Assembly: GCF_004210375.1 (NCBI RefSeq)
Contig: NC_134837.1
Coordinates: forward strand, 16,127,798 to 16,191,797
Reading direction: 5' to 3'
Length of the DNA: 64,000 nucleotides
From: Tachypleus tridentatus
Lineage: Eukaryota; Arthropoda; Merostomata; Xiphosura; Limulidae
Made by a program: the position numbers and the translations under genes. Position 1 is the stretch's first letter. The number at the start of each line of letters is the position of its first letter. Shown piece by piece: positions 12,201 to 25,413 of the stretch. Under the pieces are notes generated by a model, which saw only the letters and a list, made by a program, of their open reading frames with translations, ran no database searches and was not told where the DNA came from.

Positions 12201-15015
12201 CCCTTTCCAAAGTTCTCATTTAATTCTTGGTTATCCTGTTCCTCTTTCTTCAAGTTGTCTGGTCCTTTTTCAAAGTTTTCATTTAATTCTTGGTTATCCT
12301 GTTTCTCTTTCTTCAAGTTCTCATTTAATTCTTGGTTTTCCTGTTCCTCTTTCTTCAAGTTGTCTGGTCCCTTTTCAAAGTTTTCATTTAATTCTTGGTT
12401 ATCCTGTTCCTCTTTCTTCAAGTTGTCTGGTCCCTTTTCAAAGTTTTCATTTAATTCTTGGTTATCCTGTTCCTCTTTATTCAAGTTGTCTGATCGCTTT
12501 TCAAAGTTTTCATTTAACTCTTGGTTATCCTGTTCCTCTTGATTCAAACTGTCTGATCTCTTTTTAAAGTTTTCATTTAACTCTTGGTTATCCTGTTCCT
12601 CTTGATTCAAACTATCTGATCCCTTTTTAAAGTTTTCATTTAACTCTTGGTTATCCTGTTCCTCTTTATTCAAACTGTCTGATCCCTTTTTAAAGTTCTC
12701 ATTTAACTCTTGGTTATCCTGCTCCTCTTTCTTCATGCTGTTTGATCCATTTTCAATGTTTTCATTTAATTCTTTATGCTGCTCTTCTTTATATGTACTG
12801 TCACATATGTTTTCTAAACTTATATTTACTTCTTTGATATCTTGTTCTTTTATTTTCTTCTTGCCCAATTTTGTTTCCAAACTTTGGTTTAGTTCTTTCT
12901 CTTGTTCTTTATCCATATTATCTAATCCTTTTCTAATCTTATTTAATTCTGTATTACCCTCTTCTTCTTTGTTAATCATGTCTAATTCTTTTTTAGAGTT
13001 TTCATTGAATTCTTTGCTACCTTGTTCATTTTGATCCATACCAACCAATCTTTTTCCAATGTTATCTTTTAATACCATATTAATCTGTTGTTCTTCATTC
13101 ATTTTATCTATTTCTTTTTCAAAGTTTTCATTCAATTTCTTGTTATTCTGTTCTCCTTTTTTCACCATCTCCAATCCTTTTTCCAAGTTCTCATTTAATG
13201 TCTTGTTAACCTGTTCTTCTTCGTTCATCTTGTCCAATTCATTTTTTAAAATTTCATTTATTTCTTTGCTACTTTCTTCTTTTTTATCATTAATATACAT
13301 TCCTTTTTTACCATTATCATTTAATTCTTTGTTACTCTCTTCTTCATTCATCCTATCCAATTCCATTTCAAAGTTTGCATTTAATTCTATGTTACCCTGT
13401 CTTTCATTCATCTTGTCCAATTCCTTTTTTGTGTTTGTATTCAATTCTTTATTTTGTTCTTCCTCTTTGTTGATATTATCTAATCCCATTAGAATGTTTT
13501 CATTCAACCATTTGTCATCCTGTCCTCCATCTCCATTTTCATTCATATTGTCTAATCTTTTTTCAAAGTTTTCACTTGATCCTTTGTCTTCATTCATGTT
13601 GTCTAATCCTTCTTCAGTATTTTCATTAAATTCCTTGTTATCTTGTCCTTCTTTGGTGATATTATCTAATCCTATTAAATTGCTTTCATTTAACAATTTC
13701 TTATCCTGTTCTCCATCTTCATTCATATTGTCTAATCTCTTTTCAATGTTTTCATTTAATTCTCCGTTACTTTGTTCTTCTTTGTTGATGTTATTTAATT
13801 CTATTAGAATGTTTTCATTTAACCCTTTGTTATCCCGTTCTTTGTCTCCATCTTCATTTATATTTTCTAATATGTTTTCAAGGTTTTCCCTTGATCTTTT
13901 ATCTTCTTCATTATTATCTAGTTCTATTAGAATGTTTTCATTTAACCCTTTGTTATCCTGTTCTTTGTCTCCATCTTCATTTATATTTTCTAATATGTTT
14001 TCAAGGTTTTCCCTTGATCTTTTATCTTCTTCATTATTATCTAGTTCTATCAGAATGTTTTCATTTAACCCTTTGTTATCCTGTTCTTTGTCTCCATCTT
14101 CATTTATATTTTCTATGTTTTCAAGGTTTTCCCTTGATCTTTTATCTTCATTATTATCTAGTTCTATTAGAATGTTTTCATTTAACCCTTTGTTATCCTG
14201 TTCTTTGTCTGCATCTTCATTTATATTTTCTAATATGTTTTCAAGGTTTTCCCTTGATATTTTATCTTCTTCATTATTATCTAGTTCTCTTAGAATGTTT
14301 TCATTTAACCCTTTGTTAACTTGTTCTTTGTCTCCATCTTCATTCATATTGTCTAATCTTTTTTCAAGGTTTTCACTTGATCCTTTATCATCATCCTTTT
14401 CATTCATCTTGTCCAATTCTTCTTCAGTGTTTTCATTCAATTCCTCATTATCTTGTCCTTCTTCATTATTGATATTATCTAATCCTATCAGAATGTTTTC
14501 ATTTAACCTTCTGTCATCCTGTTCTCCACCTTCATTCATAATGTCTAACCTATTATCAAAGTTTTGAATTGATTCTATATCTTGTTCTTTATTTATATTA
14601 TCCAATTCGTTTTCAAAGTTTACATTTTTACCTCCCTGTTTGTTTTCTTCAATCATATGATCTACATTTTGTACAAAGTTTTCATTCATTTCTCCTTCAT
14701 TATGGTTTTCTTCTTCTTCACCAAGATTTCCTAAGTTACTTTCGTGTTCTTCCTGAGTTTTGTAATTTTCCTTTAATTCTTTTTCCCATAGATCCCTCTC
14801 TTTAACATTAAGTGTAACGTCTTCTATACAGCCTCTCTCAGTGTTATGGACACAATGCTCATCTACATTGTTTTCTTCATCATTATCAGTTTTATTTGTT
14901 ATATATTCTTCTCTATCTTTCCATTCCTGCTCCAGATCCATTTCTTCTGTATTCTTATCTTCTGATTCCTCTTCTATATCATGAACTTCGTCCGTATCCA
15001 CCTCTTTTATTGTCT
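9225..15015 (-). CDS. RhoGEF terminal exon 15: giant acidic tandem-repeat tail, broken by a 1-base deletion
   Basis: The exon starts at ttattacag|AGACAATAAAAG and ends at TGA (9227-9225). It opens TIKEVDTDEVHDIEEESEDK. The rest is a degenerate-to-perfect array of a 21-residue unit with core DNQELNENFEEGSDN. It is dominated by Glu, Asn, Lys, Asp and Leu, has almost no aromatics except the repeat Phe, and is strongly acidic. Leu/Phe spacing within each unit fits an extended helix or coiled coil. Units are near-identical at 11.1-12.7 kb and decay to either side, including 41-residue double units at 13.8-14.3 kb. The non-repeat C-terminus ends NVTLDLNEVIQLNT. In one unit (near 11761) the minus strand reads GAAGAGGATC where the other units carry an extra G. 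The frame then stops at 11747 and reopens from 11750. Restoring the base gives 1,929 codons plus stop. It is either an assembly error or a real truncating allele. A separate gene is possible, but the splice phase fits exon 14. Confidence 0.78.
11080..12760 (-). repeat. 63-bp coding minisatellite, about 26 units
   Basis: Tandem units of 63 bp (21 codons) are recognisable on the plus strand by ttaattcttggttatcctg. Variants include ggataacctg (Val-Ile for Asp-Asn) and cctttt/ccctct (Lys/Glu), plus one shortened unit near 12310. Because the period is a multiple of three, unit gain or loss keeps frame; only the deletion near 11761 does not. It lies inside the terminal RhoGEF exon. Confidence 0.95.
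11747..11765 (-). other. Single-base deletion (frameshift) inside the 63-bp coding array
   Basis: On the plus strand the repeat normally reads tctgatccctcttcaaag; here it reads tctgatcctcttcaaag, one C short. The upstream frame therefore ends in EEDQTT and stop, while the same repeat continues in the next frame for 841 codons to a coherent C-terminus. The downstream frame is fully open and keeps the degenerate repeat pattern, so the loss is recent or artefactual. Confidence 0.85.
13795..14340 (-). repeat. 123-bp (41-codon) coding repeat, about 4.5 units
   Basis: Units recur at 123 bp with one 117-bp variant (two codons lost in-frame). They encode a block with RSRENLENILENINEDG and then NKGLNENILIELDN. 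Each looks like a fused, diverged pair of the 21-residue unit, forming a second local homogenisation centre within the same exon. Confidence 0.88.
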
Positions 15016-15289
15016 CTGTAATAAAAGGTATTTCAATTTAATTTTATAACTTCCACCATTCAGTTGATTAAACCAAACCCTTACTTGACAGGTTTGATAT
15101 AACATACAAAAGTTACATATTTATACTACAAATTATAATGCACTACATCTACCTTCACAAAAAATTTTGGTAGACTTTTAGTCAAAATTGCAAGTTTTGT
15201 GTACACAAAAATCAGATTTTTAATGAAGAAATTTCACTAAAAATTTGTTTATAAAAATACCGAGTGTTTCCTCATTACTCTGACTACAT

Positions 15290-15475
15290 ATTGATTTTCT
15301 TTTAAATTAAGAAATTAGCTAATATATAATACTAAAATATGAATTATGAACAATAATTTGGTATCAAAATTTTCAATATAAATTCGTAAAATAGTAGTTC
15401 AATAAACTTTTGAATACATGTCAACAAACACATGGCCTTTCATCTGTGACCAGTTTGATAGGGTTAATGTGAGAT
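15290..15475. repeat. Dispersed AT-rich repeat, copy 1
   Basis: The order aagaaattagctaatatata ... ttggtatcaaa ... aatagtagttcaataaactt ... gtcaacaaac ... gtgaccagtttgatagggtt matches 22.53-22.72 kb with many differences. Part of an unidentified interspersed family. Confidence 0.45.
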
Positions 15476-17195
15476 AGTGTACTATTTTCCCTGAAAGTCC
15501 AAAGTAACTCTTAGGAAATAGAAACAGTGTAGGCTTTAAGGAAGAAAAAAAACTGAAGATTTATGTTAAAACTTGTTTGAGAAGAAATGATAGTTATCCA
15601 AGGGCAAATAAACTGTGGATGCTCTGACTAAGTCAGAGGTGGCTATCTCTCAATGGTTGCAATGGGCCTACACATTAGGAGAAGAATAAGGAGGTTATTT
15701 ATTCAAAATTTACATGCCTGATTCTTCTGTCAGCCATGTTCTGTTAGCACAAAAAATATCTGGTCTTTAACCTCTAGATGTCTACATCACCATTTGGTTT
15801 GAGAAGTCAGGGTGATGCTAAAAATACATGAAAGGTTTTGTTCCAATGTTGTATGTATTCATAATGGTATATTATGAATCTTTGTAAAACATAACCCGTA
15901 GTTTTGAAAGTACCAACACAGTTAACCGGTAAGTTACTATTTCATGAAAGAAGAAAATTGACCAGTTTTATTATCAGTGGTCCATCAACCTGGAGAAAAC
16001 AGGCCATCAGTCACCTCAAGAAAATGTTTGTTACTAGTATCAAATCTAAAAGAAGCCTGTGGCATTAAGTAGTCTGTTTTATGTTTCTTTGGTTAGTTTG
16101 TTTTTGATGTGTCATGATAAGCATGATGTAAACATTGTTGAAAAATCAATTTTTTTTTCTTAAATGGGTAAATACATGTTGATGCTGGCTTCTTTATTCA
16201 TGTTCTAATCCAACAACAACCACGTGACTGTCTTAACAGACAGAGATGTTTGTTCAATAGTTTTCAACAACTCATCCTTTAAAACAATTGGTCAGATTCT
16301 CCCCTTTCCTGTTACAATTGCAAATTCCATATTACCAATTCCAGTTTACATCTCATAAGATAGTAATGAATTTAACTATTAGCACATACCACAATAACAA
16401 AAATAACATACAATTCACTATTTAAGTACTTTCCATGCAAAGTAATTGCACACTGAAATGTTCACACACACATCATTCAATTAAGATAAGTCACACAAAC
16501 ATATTCTCACCTACTGATCTAGTTTTGTGCTCAAACATTTATGTACATGAATCCAAATTGACCAACCACAATTTTTATTTTCCTTTATAGAAGAATGAAA
16601 TATCAGTTACCTTTTCACTACCTAAATAAATCAGATATAACTAATAAACAGTTAGATGAAAAAGTATTTTATTAGTTTCATGTAGTACGAATCTCTTTAC
16701 CAAGTCTGCCACACGAACAATCACTTCTTAACTATAAACTTTCACACAAAAAACAACAGGAAAGTAATATGTAGATATATCTACACAGACTATTTGAGAT
16801 TAATTATGGTTAACAAGAACAGGTCCTGTGTCATTAATCTTGGTCAATCTGTCAGATGTAACCATGCAGTATAGGGTACGACGACAGCCACTGTGACAAA
16901 GTATAGAGAAGTCAGTTTTCAATCAAACATTTAGATAAACTTTTCAGAGACCTTCTGCTATACATATGTAGATGTCAGCTCCTAATACAACATTTAACCC
17001 TTGGGCACTGCAGGGTCACAGAGTACATGTCACAATGTTTTTCAGATACATTAGAAATTTAATTAAACTACTTGATTATCAATGTACATTAATATACTTA
17101 ACATCAAAAGTAGTTCATAATTCAAATTTTTTATACTATCTAAGTCTTAATTTTAAAAATTAAATCTGTTCTAAATGGGTTCTAAATCTGTACCC

Positions 17196-17838
17196 CCAAA
17201 AAAAAAACATGTAGCAGTGCTCTGACTTCTCACATTTACAAAAAAAAACACATGATGTAGCAGTACTCTGACTTCTCACATTTACAAAAAAAAACATGTA
17301 GCAGTGCTCTGACTTCTCACATTTAAAAGAAAACATGATGTAGCAGTACTCTGACTTCTCACATTTACAAAAAAAACATGATGTAGCAGTGCTCTGACTT
17401 CTCACATTTACAAAAAAAAAACATGATGTAGCAGTACTCTGACTTCTCACATTTACAAAAAGAACATGATGTAGCAGTACTCTGACTTCTCACATTTACA
17501 AAAAAAAACATGATGTAGCAGTACTCTGACTTCTCACATTTACAAAAAAAACATGATGTAGCAGTACTCTGACTTCTCACATTTACAAAAAAACATGTAG
17601 CAGTGCTCTGACTTCTCACATTTAAAAAAAAACATGATGTAGCAGTACTCTGACTTCTCACATTTACAAAAAAAAACATGTAGCAGTGCTCTGACTTCTC
17701 ACATTTACAAAAAAAAAACATGTAGCAGTGCTCTGACTTCTCACATTTACAAAAACCAACATGATGTAGCAGTGATCTGACTTCTCACATTTACAAAAAA
17801 AAACATGATGTAGCAGTGCTCTGACTTCTCACATTTAT
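17196..17838 (+). repeat. Minisatellite, 15 copies of a 38-46-bp unit
   Basis: The unit is agcagtactctgacttctca plus catttac, an A-run of 7-11, and acatga(tg)t. Length varies through the A-run and the presence of atg. The 96- and 118-codon minus-strand frames across it are repeat artefacts. Confidence 0.95.
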
Positions 17839-20728
17839 TTTCTTCCCTAATAAAAATTCAGACTGTTCAACAAACAAGAAACATATTATAGATACTGAGA
17901 TATCACAATATCTGTTCAATCCACATGGCAATATCTCGTCTTTTAGGAAATGCCTGATTTTCTCCGACACTGTTATTTATGTTTATAATTATGTAAATAA
18001 GACAACTGTTTTGTTTTAGTGGTCAGGGAGAGCACAATGTTAGAGAAAACAGAAAAAAAAAAACAAAAGTCTGATATAATAAAAACTAGTCTTGACACAT
18101 TCATGTGTCCTCTAGTTTCATGTTGTCTTCTTGAAAGCATAAAGATAAAAGATGTTCCAATAGAAATGGAATTTTTAAAGCTTATTATATTAATAGGTCA
18201 GTTAGAAAACCCAGTGAATTACAGCAGTTTTGGGACATTCTGTCTTTGCACATGAATTACGTCTGGACAATCAGAATAATGAAAAAAATAAACTTACTGA
18301 CCACATACCCAAGTGAAAAATACCTCTAGGGTAAAGTAGGTATATTTTTAAAAAAGTGACTCAAGTAAAAAAAATTAAAACTTAACAGGTTAGAGAAGTT
18401 AGTTAAAAAAACAACAAAAATATAATCTCCCTTGTATATGCAGGCTACCATCTCCTGATATAACATGATAGTTTGTTACACTGGTAACACAGAACAATAA
18501 GATTACAAGAAAACAGGTGTGAAAAGGTAAAGATGCCTGAAGCTGTTAGGACAAAATTATCTGTTACAATCTAGAGTCAGTCATAAGAAAAAAGTAATAT
18601 AAAATGTATGTCACATTTTCAACTTTTTATTCATTGCATAATTTCTCTAAAGCTAGTTTGAGGGACATGAAAATAAGAGATAAAGTTCAAAGTTTTGTTA
18701 AAACAAAAACAATTTGACATGCATTTATAAAGTCTAAGAAAATATGCAAATAGAAATAAGAAAACTGCACCCTCCACTCAGAATAACTTAGTAAAGGCTC
18801 TACAAACTCCCAAAAAATATTTAATAAATATATAAAAAAATATTTTATTATATGTATGATATTTTGTGAACATATTTGTAATGTTTTCTAATTTTGTGAA
18901 GATAAACTTAGTATGCACAAAATTATGGTATGTATATGTTTTCATTGTTACAAGTTGGTCAAACCAACTAAGCCATATCTTAGTACACTTAAACAGACTA
19001 AAGGCATAAAAGTTCACTAAAGTTAAGCAGATATGTGGTTGAGTAAAACTGTTGTGATTCCAGTATCTCTGGCCCCCTTTTCCATAAAAATACACTAATT
19101 TTAAGCAAAAGTTAAAAACTTGTGAGCTCTATAAAATCTTATTATCTTGTTAATGGTACTAAGATATGCCCAGCTTTACTGTAATGGTTTTTGTGGTTTG
19201 AGGGATTTTTCTATTGTAACCATAGTCTTCCCTTCACAAGTAATGACACTTGTTTTCGTGTTCTGTACAGGATCTTGTTTTGAAGCCAATTACTGTTCTA
19301 AACATAAACTTGGTCATTCTCATTAACATGTTGCTTTATACTGTTTAACATTCTTGATACATCAAGCTAACATATTCCTCCAGTGATTCAATTAAACTAG
19401 CTCAAATTCAATTATAAATGGTCTGGAATCTACCAAGAATCAAATACATATACATATGTATATATATACACACACACGTGAAAAAAAAACAACTTGCGCT
19501 TGTGGCATTAAGGCTTGCATCTGTCAAAGATTTGTTGCATTACCACAAATTGGTCTTGTAAAATGTAATCAACCCTCTGTATGTGTAGCCTACATAACCT
19601 TTTACTTACTAATGATTCATAAAGTTGAAATGTTAAAAAGAGGATGTGATAAGTTGATCAATTTCTAAAACACAACAGAAACGTTGAAAACCTTGAAATA
19701 CTATTAAAAGTTCTACAGTAATTTGATGGTTATTTAAAGCTGGATTCTTGTGATGAATATTGAGTATCCTTTCAACAATGTGTCATATAGAACATCATCA
19801 CAAAGCTAATGTTCGTTAAAAACATTTCAATAACTTTATATCTTGGACTGCTGTTTTCTTTCATATATACATTGCTTTTTATTTTCTATGGTGGAACTTA
19901 TATAATTAGCTTCAAATACTGACTTCATGAATCACACAGAATTGTCAAAGAAGACAAACCTTGAAAAATAGCTCAATATCATCAAGATGAAAATAATCCA
20001 CATCTTATTGTTTACTGTAGCACCTGAAGATGGCATACTAACTTACAGAAATATACACATCTTTATTCATCACATACTATTTACATTCATTTAATTGTGT
20101 GTGTATAACTTTAACACACCTTTAACTTTAACCTAGGTTTAAATAGCATGATTATCTTGTGATAAAACATTTGTAAATACACACACACACACATATATAT
20201 AAACCAAATGCAAATGATGTAAACAGATACTTCTTCTTGCCTGCTCAATGAGGCATTTACTCATACTCTGCGAAAGAGGATGACAGTTCTGTAACCTATT
20301 TCTAACTTTAGTAGACTGTCTTTTAACACATTTTTGTAAAAATATAAATTCATCAGTGATAAGCATGTACAACTTGGAAAATATTAAAACTAATTATTTA
20401 GTAACCCATTGTTAATACAAGCTATGAATGTCAACTATCACTTTTAAAATAAACAAACAAAATGCAATATCTTATTAAGCTAATGATAATATTTCCAATT
20501 CCACAGTTTAAAAAATACTTAATATTATGAAATTTAAACTTAAAAGATTATATAAGTTTTATTCTAAAGACATTTAAGTAAATAAAAACAAATATACCAA
20601 ATATTAACAAGTTTGAAAGTGGTAAAAAAACTAAGATAAAAATGCATGAAAATCAACAAGTTAAAAAACAAACTTTTACCAACAAATAACTATCTCAACA
20701 TATTTTATAATGTAAGTGAATACTTCAC

Positions 20729-20957
20729 CTGGTTTATCGTCACTGTAATTCAGTAGATCACTTAAATCTTCAGACAGTGAAGATGATACAGAGATGTAAC
20801 TGTTTGGTCGAGACTGACTATCAATCAGGTTATCAGTTGAGACGGATGCTGTGTTATGACAAGGTTGATGAGTTTCAGAAGAATGCAGCTGTTCTCTTGA
20901 TGAACCACATTTTTCTAACAAGTGTATTTGTTCTTCATCTTTTTCTGTCACAAATGA
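20729..20957 (-). CDS. RhoGEF exon 14: Ser-rich tail before the repeat exon
   Basis: The exon encodes SFVTEKDEEQIHLLEKCGSS, then a Ser-rich stretch with SRPNSYISVSSSLSEDLSDL and ending NYSDDKP. The acceptor is tttatttag|TCA (phase 0) and the donor CCAG|gtgaag leaves a single G (phase 1). That G joins the AG opening exon 15 to make a Glu codon, which is the direct evidence that the repeat exon belongs to this gene. Confidence 0.8.
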
Positions 20958-23900
20958 CTAAATAAAGAACAGATGAGTTCTCAGTGTTTTTCTCAGACTC
21001 AAGTTCCTCTGCTATAGTAAGGTGTTAATTGCATTCTGGCTTCTCACAGCCACACACCAGTTCTCACAAAAAACTCCACACTGCACCCTAATTTCACATA
21101 TCGACACACTTCTCTTCATAGAAACAAGTTCACATCCCACCACCAGACATCCACATACCATCACTACACACACAAAAAAACTATAACACTGTATTTCACC
21201 CGATATATTACAGTTTTTGTATTTGAATCTGAAATAATACAGTTTTAAGACTTGACATTTACCTCACATATCGTTGCTTTACAATTTACTTAAAGCATGG
21301 TTGGGGTTTGCTTATGTCTACTACTCGCAAGTTAACCCTTATGCTATGAAGTCAGTCAAACTGACCAACTTCGAAACCATTTCGTACTTATAATTTCCAT
21401 ACTATAAATTTTTAACTTTTTCAGTCCGAACTCAATCCCTGGGACCATCCTTATAACCATTTTGTGCTTGTTTTAGATTTCCTGCTGTCAATTTTAAATT
21501 AGAAATCATATGTTCATAAAATTTGGCAGATTATCAGCTAACATTACAATGCTTTCAGGTGCAAAATATTAGTTTTCTATTAAGCCTAAAGGTTTGTTAA
21601 GCAGTGTTTTTCTCTTTTTTTTTTTGCATGTTGCCCATCTAACATGCAAAGTAATTTCCATTTTAAGATTAAAAACACTTTTATGTCTCAGAAAATGTTT
21701 AAATTCTTATAATGTCAAGATAGTTACCAGATGTTTCTTAAGAAAAGCTTTACGTTTTATATTATTTTCACTAATGTATCTCTAAGGGGTTCAGTGAATT
21801 TGAACAATCTTGTAACCACCATAAAAAATTAGAAAATAAATATAAATTATGATTTGTTTTTGTTTTCTTCCCTAGAATGAGAACAAATTATAACACAAAA
21901 TCATACATGTTTAAGACTAAATTGCTCAAATACCACAACATTATACATTTATATATATTTATTATTTTTATTATATTGACCTTTAAGGCGTGCTTGGCTA
22001 ATAATAAAGACGTTGCAATAATATGGTGTAAGTGCACTACTCATATTACCGTATCCAATAAGAAAACTGTTCTTTAGTCTTTACAAAATAACCTGTTTTG
22101 GCTGTGTTTCAGTGGACTAGCACTGTATGAGAGATCGTCACATTATAATTTCAAAAAAAATTAAAGACTCAACTTATCAGTATGTTTTTCTTGGGAAAAA
22201 AAAAAGCCATTATATTTACAAATGGCAAAGAAAGCCACCAGGGGGCCATTCTAGCTTTTGACTGGTTATTCAATGTCATATATAGATATAAGTGTACATA
22301 AAGTTTACATATATATAAATAAAAAGAGGTGAGCAAGTTCATTGTATGAGCAATATCTCAGCAAATAGAAAAGAAAAGTTTCTTACTTTGTATTCTAGTG
22401 TGAGTGCCTTATTTGTACAAAATTATAGACTTTGCATTTTGACATCAGAAATATTTAATCTAAATCAGCGATACATTCAACAAACCATGCGAATTGTAAA
22501 AATCAATGTTTAGGTGTGTTCTTTTAATGTCTACTTTCAAATTAAGAAATTAAATAATGTATAACATTAAAATTTGAATTATAATCTACAGTTTGATACC
22601 AAACTTACTGACATAAATTCATAAAATACTAGTTCAATAAAATTTTGAATGAGTCAACAAATGCAACAAGTCAGTTTTTGACCCGTGATCTACCTGGAAA
22701 GGTTAAAGATTAAAAATACCACTGATTATATTGAAACCCTCAAATTTTTTTGTGAAAAATTGAAATTTGTAATTTTCTCTACCCTAACTTTAATAAGGTT
22801 GTTTTATTTGACTCATCTTACAACCACAAAAAACAACAAAATAAACATAAATTATCATTTTTTTTCCTTATAGAATCACTTCATATTGTAAAAAAAAAGT
22901 TCATCCTAAACAGCTTTAAACAAATAACAATATACATCAGTTTATACTCAAATTTTATTGTTTTGTTGCCATGTGAACCCTGTTTGTACTACATTTGTGC
23001 GATTATGACTCTTAGATCAACTGGCAAATGTGCAGCTCATGTTATGCCACTGAATTACATTAAGCATGAGTTAATCACAAGCACATCTCATGAAAATTAT
23101 TATATCATTATTTATCTCAACTGATCTATTTAACCTTAAGTAACATAAAAAGTTTAATATTCTTACACTTTAGTTACTTTTATAATAACAAATAACAAAG
23201 ATACATGAAAAACAAGAATAAAGTATTTATCTGAGTCTTTTGTTTTGCAATCAACGACACTTAACCCTATTTTCTTAAAGTAATAGTAGTACTGCACTAA
23301 ATAGTTTTTATTTAATTAAATAATGCACCACAGAACACACGATAATAACATCTAAAAGAATGTCCTGTAATTATCACATTTTTTCTGATTTTCTAACTAT
23401 ATGACAAGAGCCATTAAAACTTCATATTGTGTCATCAACGTGTTTCCTGGGGGAATAAAACTAACTGAAAACAAAACTATTTTCTTTATAGAAAACATTG
23501 CAATATAATACATTATTTGTTTTTTGATTTTCTGTTGTTTAAAAATAATCTAGTATCAAACATCACACAGAACTGTTGGCAATTTCTAAAAGAAAGAATG
23601 AGACAGGCTCTGAAACCAAATTAGATTGAAGGATATGAAAATTATGTTTTGGCTAAGCAATGACAACATTATAATGTACATTAAATATCATACCTCTTGG
23701 AGGGTGATAAATAAATCAGAAAAATGGGATACCTAAAAACAAATGTCACAATCCTCATACGAGGAGAAATTCTACTTTGTTTTTAAATTGCCTAATAAAG
23801 TAAAACCTTAAAACATATGCACTATTAAAACATGAATTTTTAACTAAATTTTTATGCTATATTTATTGGTATGACAAAGGTAGTTTAATCAAATTTGGAA

Positions 23901-25297
23901 TATAACTCACTAAAACCTCGTGATGAGCAGAAAAATAAGACGACTGTAGAAAGAGGGTTAAAGCTATGGATATTAAAGTGGCTTCAAATTTTAATTAGAT
24001 ATTAATTTGATATTCTACATTATTTAGAATACAATAAGTATAATATACTTACCTATTTAAAATAAAACACAGTATATTTTATTTAAACTCAAAACAAAAA
24101 AATAATAACAGTGTGCAGAACAAAGCTGATAAATTTTAAAGTAATTGTGGACCAAAGTAACTTTTCTAATCAATAAAGTAAAACATTAGAATGTATTTAC
24201 AGACAGCAAACAAACTAAATATTTCTGAATAATACTTTAAAAGAGCTTTTCAACAGCTTTATAAAATTATTTACAATTAACATAAGGTTATAAGGGTATA
24301 AAAAATATTCATATTTGAGCAAAGGAAATAAATTTTGATTTCTTTGTTTGGTTCCAACCATGAATATTTAGTTGGGAAGAAGATATTTTTTTACTGAATA
24401 CTAATATATTCAAGAATATAATTATATGAATTTTTTGTAAGTGAATTAAAAAATGAAAAAGTTAAAAGATTCCAACTTGCTCCACTATAAGCATAAGCTT
24501 TATGTATATTATATATTCTAGTCTGATGTATTATTAATAATTGAATTTTTGAATAAAAGTGGATCTGTAATAGGTCAAAGAGAAAGAAAATTTTATAGAT
24601 TACATTACAAAGACACTTATTTCTCTTAATAATGTAAACACAGCTGAAAGTTTTTAATAATTAGGAAACAAAATAGTGGTATTATTATTCAATGATAACA
24701 TGCTCTGCTTCAAGCTTTTAGTTCGAGAAGTTTATTCTCCATTCAGGTTATGGTTTAAAATATCAATAACCATGTAGGTACAAAAATAATGAACCAGTTC
24801 ATTCAAATTATTACAATTTTGGGTTTTAAGGCAATACATTTTCCCAGACAGAGAGTACACACTAAATTAACAATATCATCTATTAAGTAGACTGCTAGAT
24901 CTAATATTATTTTCATACAACACACAGCAGAACAAACTGTTGCCTATACATGATGAATAACATTCACTGCACTTTTAAATATCCCTTTTTGCTGTAAGTA
25001 ATAGCTTTGATATGGCACGTATTTTTTGACAAAATATGACAAGTCACAATGGTCAAACTATGCTGATTCTTTAAGTCTGAAATGTTTTATATAATGCTTA
25101 GAATCATTAAACATGTCCATACAACTTTTTAATTTTTCCCATAAAACCACACATAAATTATCAATATTACTCAGTACGACAAACTCAGTGAAATCTTTAC
25201 AACCAAAGTGTATAAAATGGTAAGAATTTCATCTTTCATATAATTAATTTTACATGTGTTCAGTACATAAATGGATACATAACATCACTTAACTTAC
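20958..25297 (-). other. Intron 13 of the RhoGEF gene
   Basis: This 4.3-kb AT-rich intron holds the dispersed repeat at about 22.5-23.3 kb. A block with caaactgaccaacttcgaaa at 21.35 kb also recurs near 29.85 kb. Otherwise no recognisable feature. Confidence 0.65.
22530..23300. repeat. Dispersed AT-rich repeat, copy 2
   Basis: Its left part resembles 15.29-15.47 kb. Its right part (cctaaacagctttaaacaaa ... tttatactcaaattttattg ... gcagctcatgttatgccact) resembles 29.93-30.2 kb in block order. It has no open frame and no clear ends, so family and length are undetermined. Confidence 0.4.
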
Positions 25298-25413
25298 CAA
25301 CAGTTGTGTCAGATTCTTATTTAAAGCATTGGATATGTTCATTAATCTTTCGGAAGGAACAAAGCTCTTCATTGCAACACCTGCTGACGTTTCAGAGTGG
25401 GCAATAACATTCT
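25298..25413 (-). CDS. RhoGEF exon 13: tail
   Basis: The exon encodes ENVIAHSETSAGVAMKSFVP and SERLMNISNALNKNLTQLL. The last part (LMNISNALNKNLTQLL) looks helical with a Leu/Ile heptad. The acceptor is gaattcag|AGAA and the donor TTG|gtaagt (phase 0). The exon is 116 nt. No domain is recognised. Confidence 0.8.

Larger units (their letters stand above)
15016..20728 (-). other. Intron 14 of the RhoGEF gene
   Basis: This 5.7-kb intron is bounded by gtgaag and ttattacag. Contents are the 15-copy minisatellite at 17.2-17.84 kb and an AT-rich dispersed-repeat copy near 15.29-15.47 kb. Small AT/CA microsatellites lie at about 19.45 and 20.18 kb. No coding exon is seen. Confidence 0.75.

Noticed and set aside
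9790..14805. Long plus-strand open frames rich in Ser/Phe/Leu opposite the repeat exon
   Set aside because: They are mirror images of the 63-bp and 123-bp repeats. The minus strand has a matching splice acceptor and phase and continues in the RhoGEF gene, whereas the plus frames have no such support.
17160..17721. Minus-strand Cys/Lys/Ser-rich repeat frames (96 and 118 codons)
   Set aside because: They exist only because stops are absent from the minisatellite unit. A-run length changes shift frame between units, so no protein is maintained.
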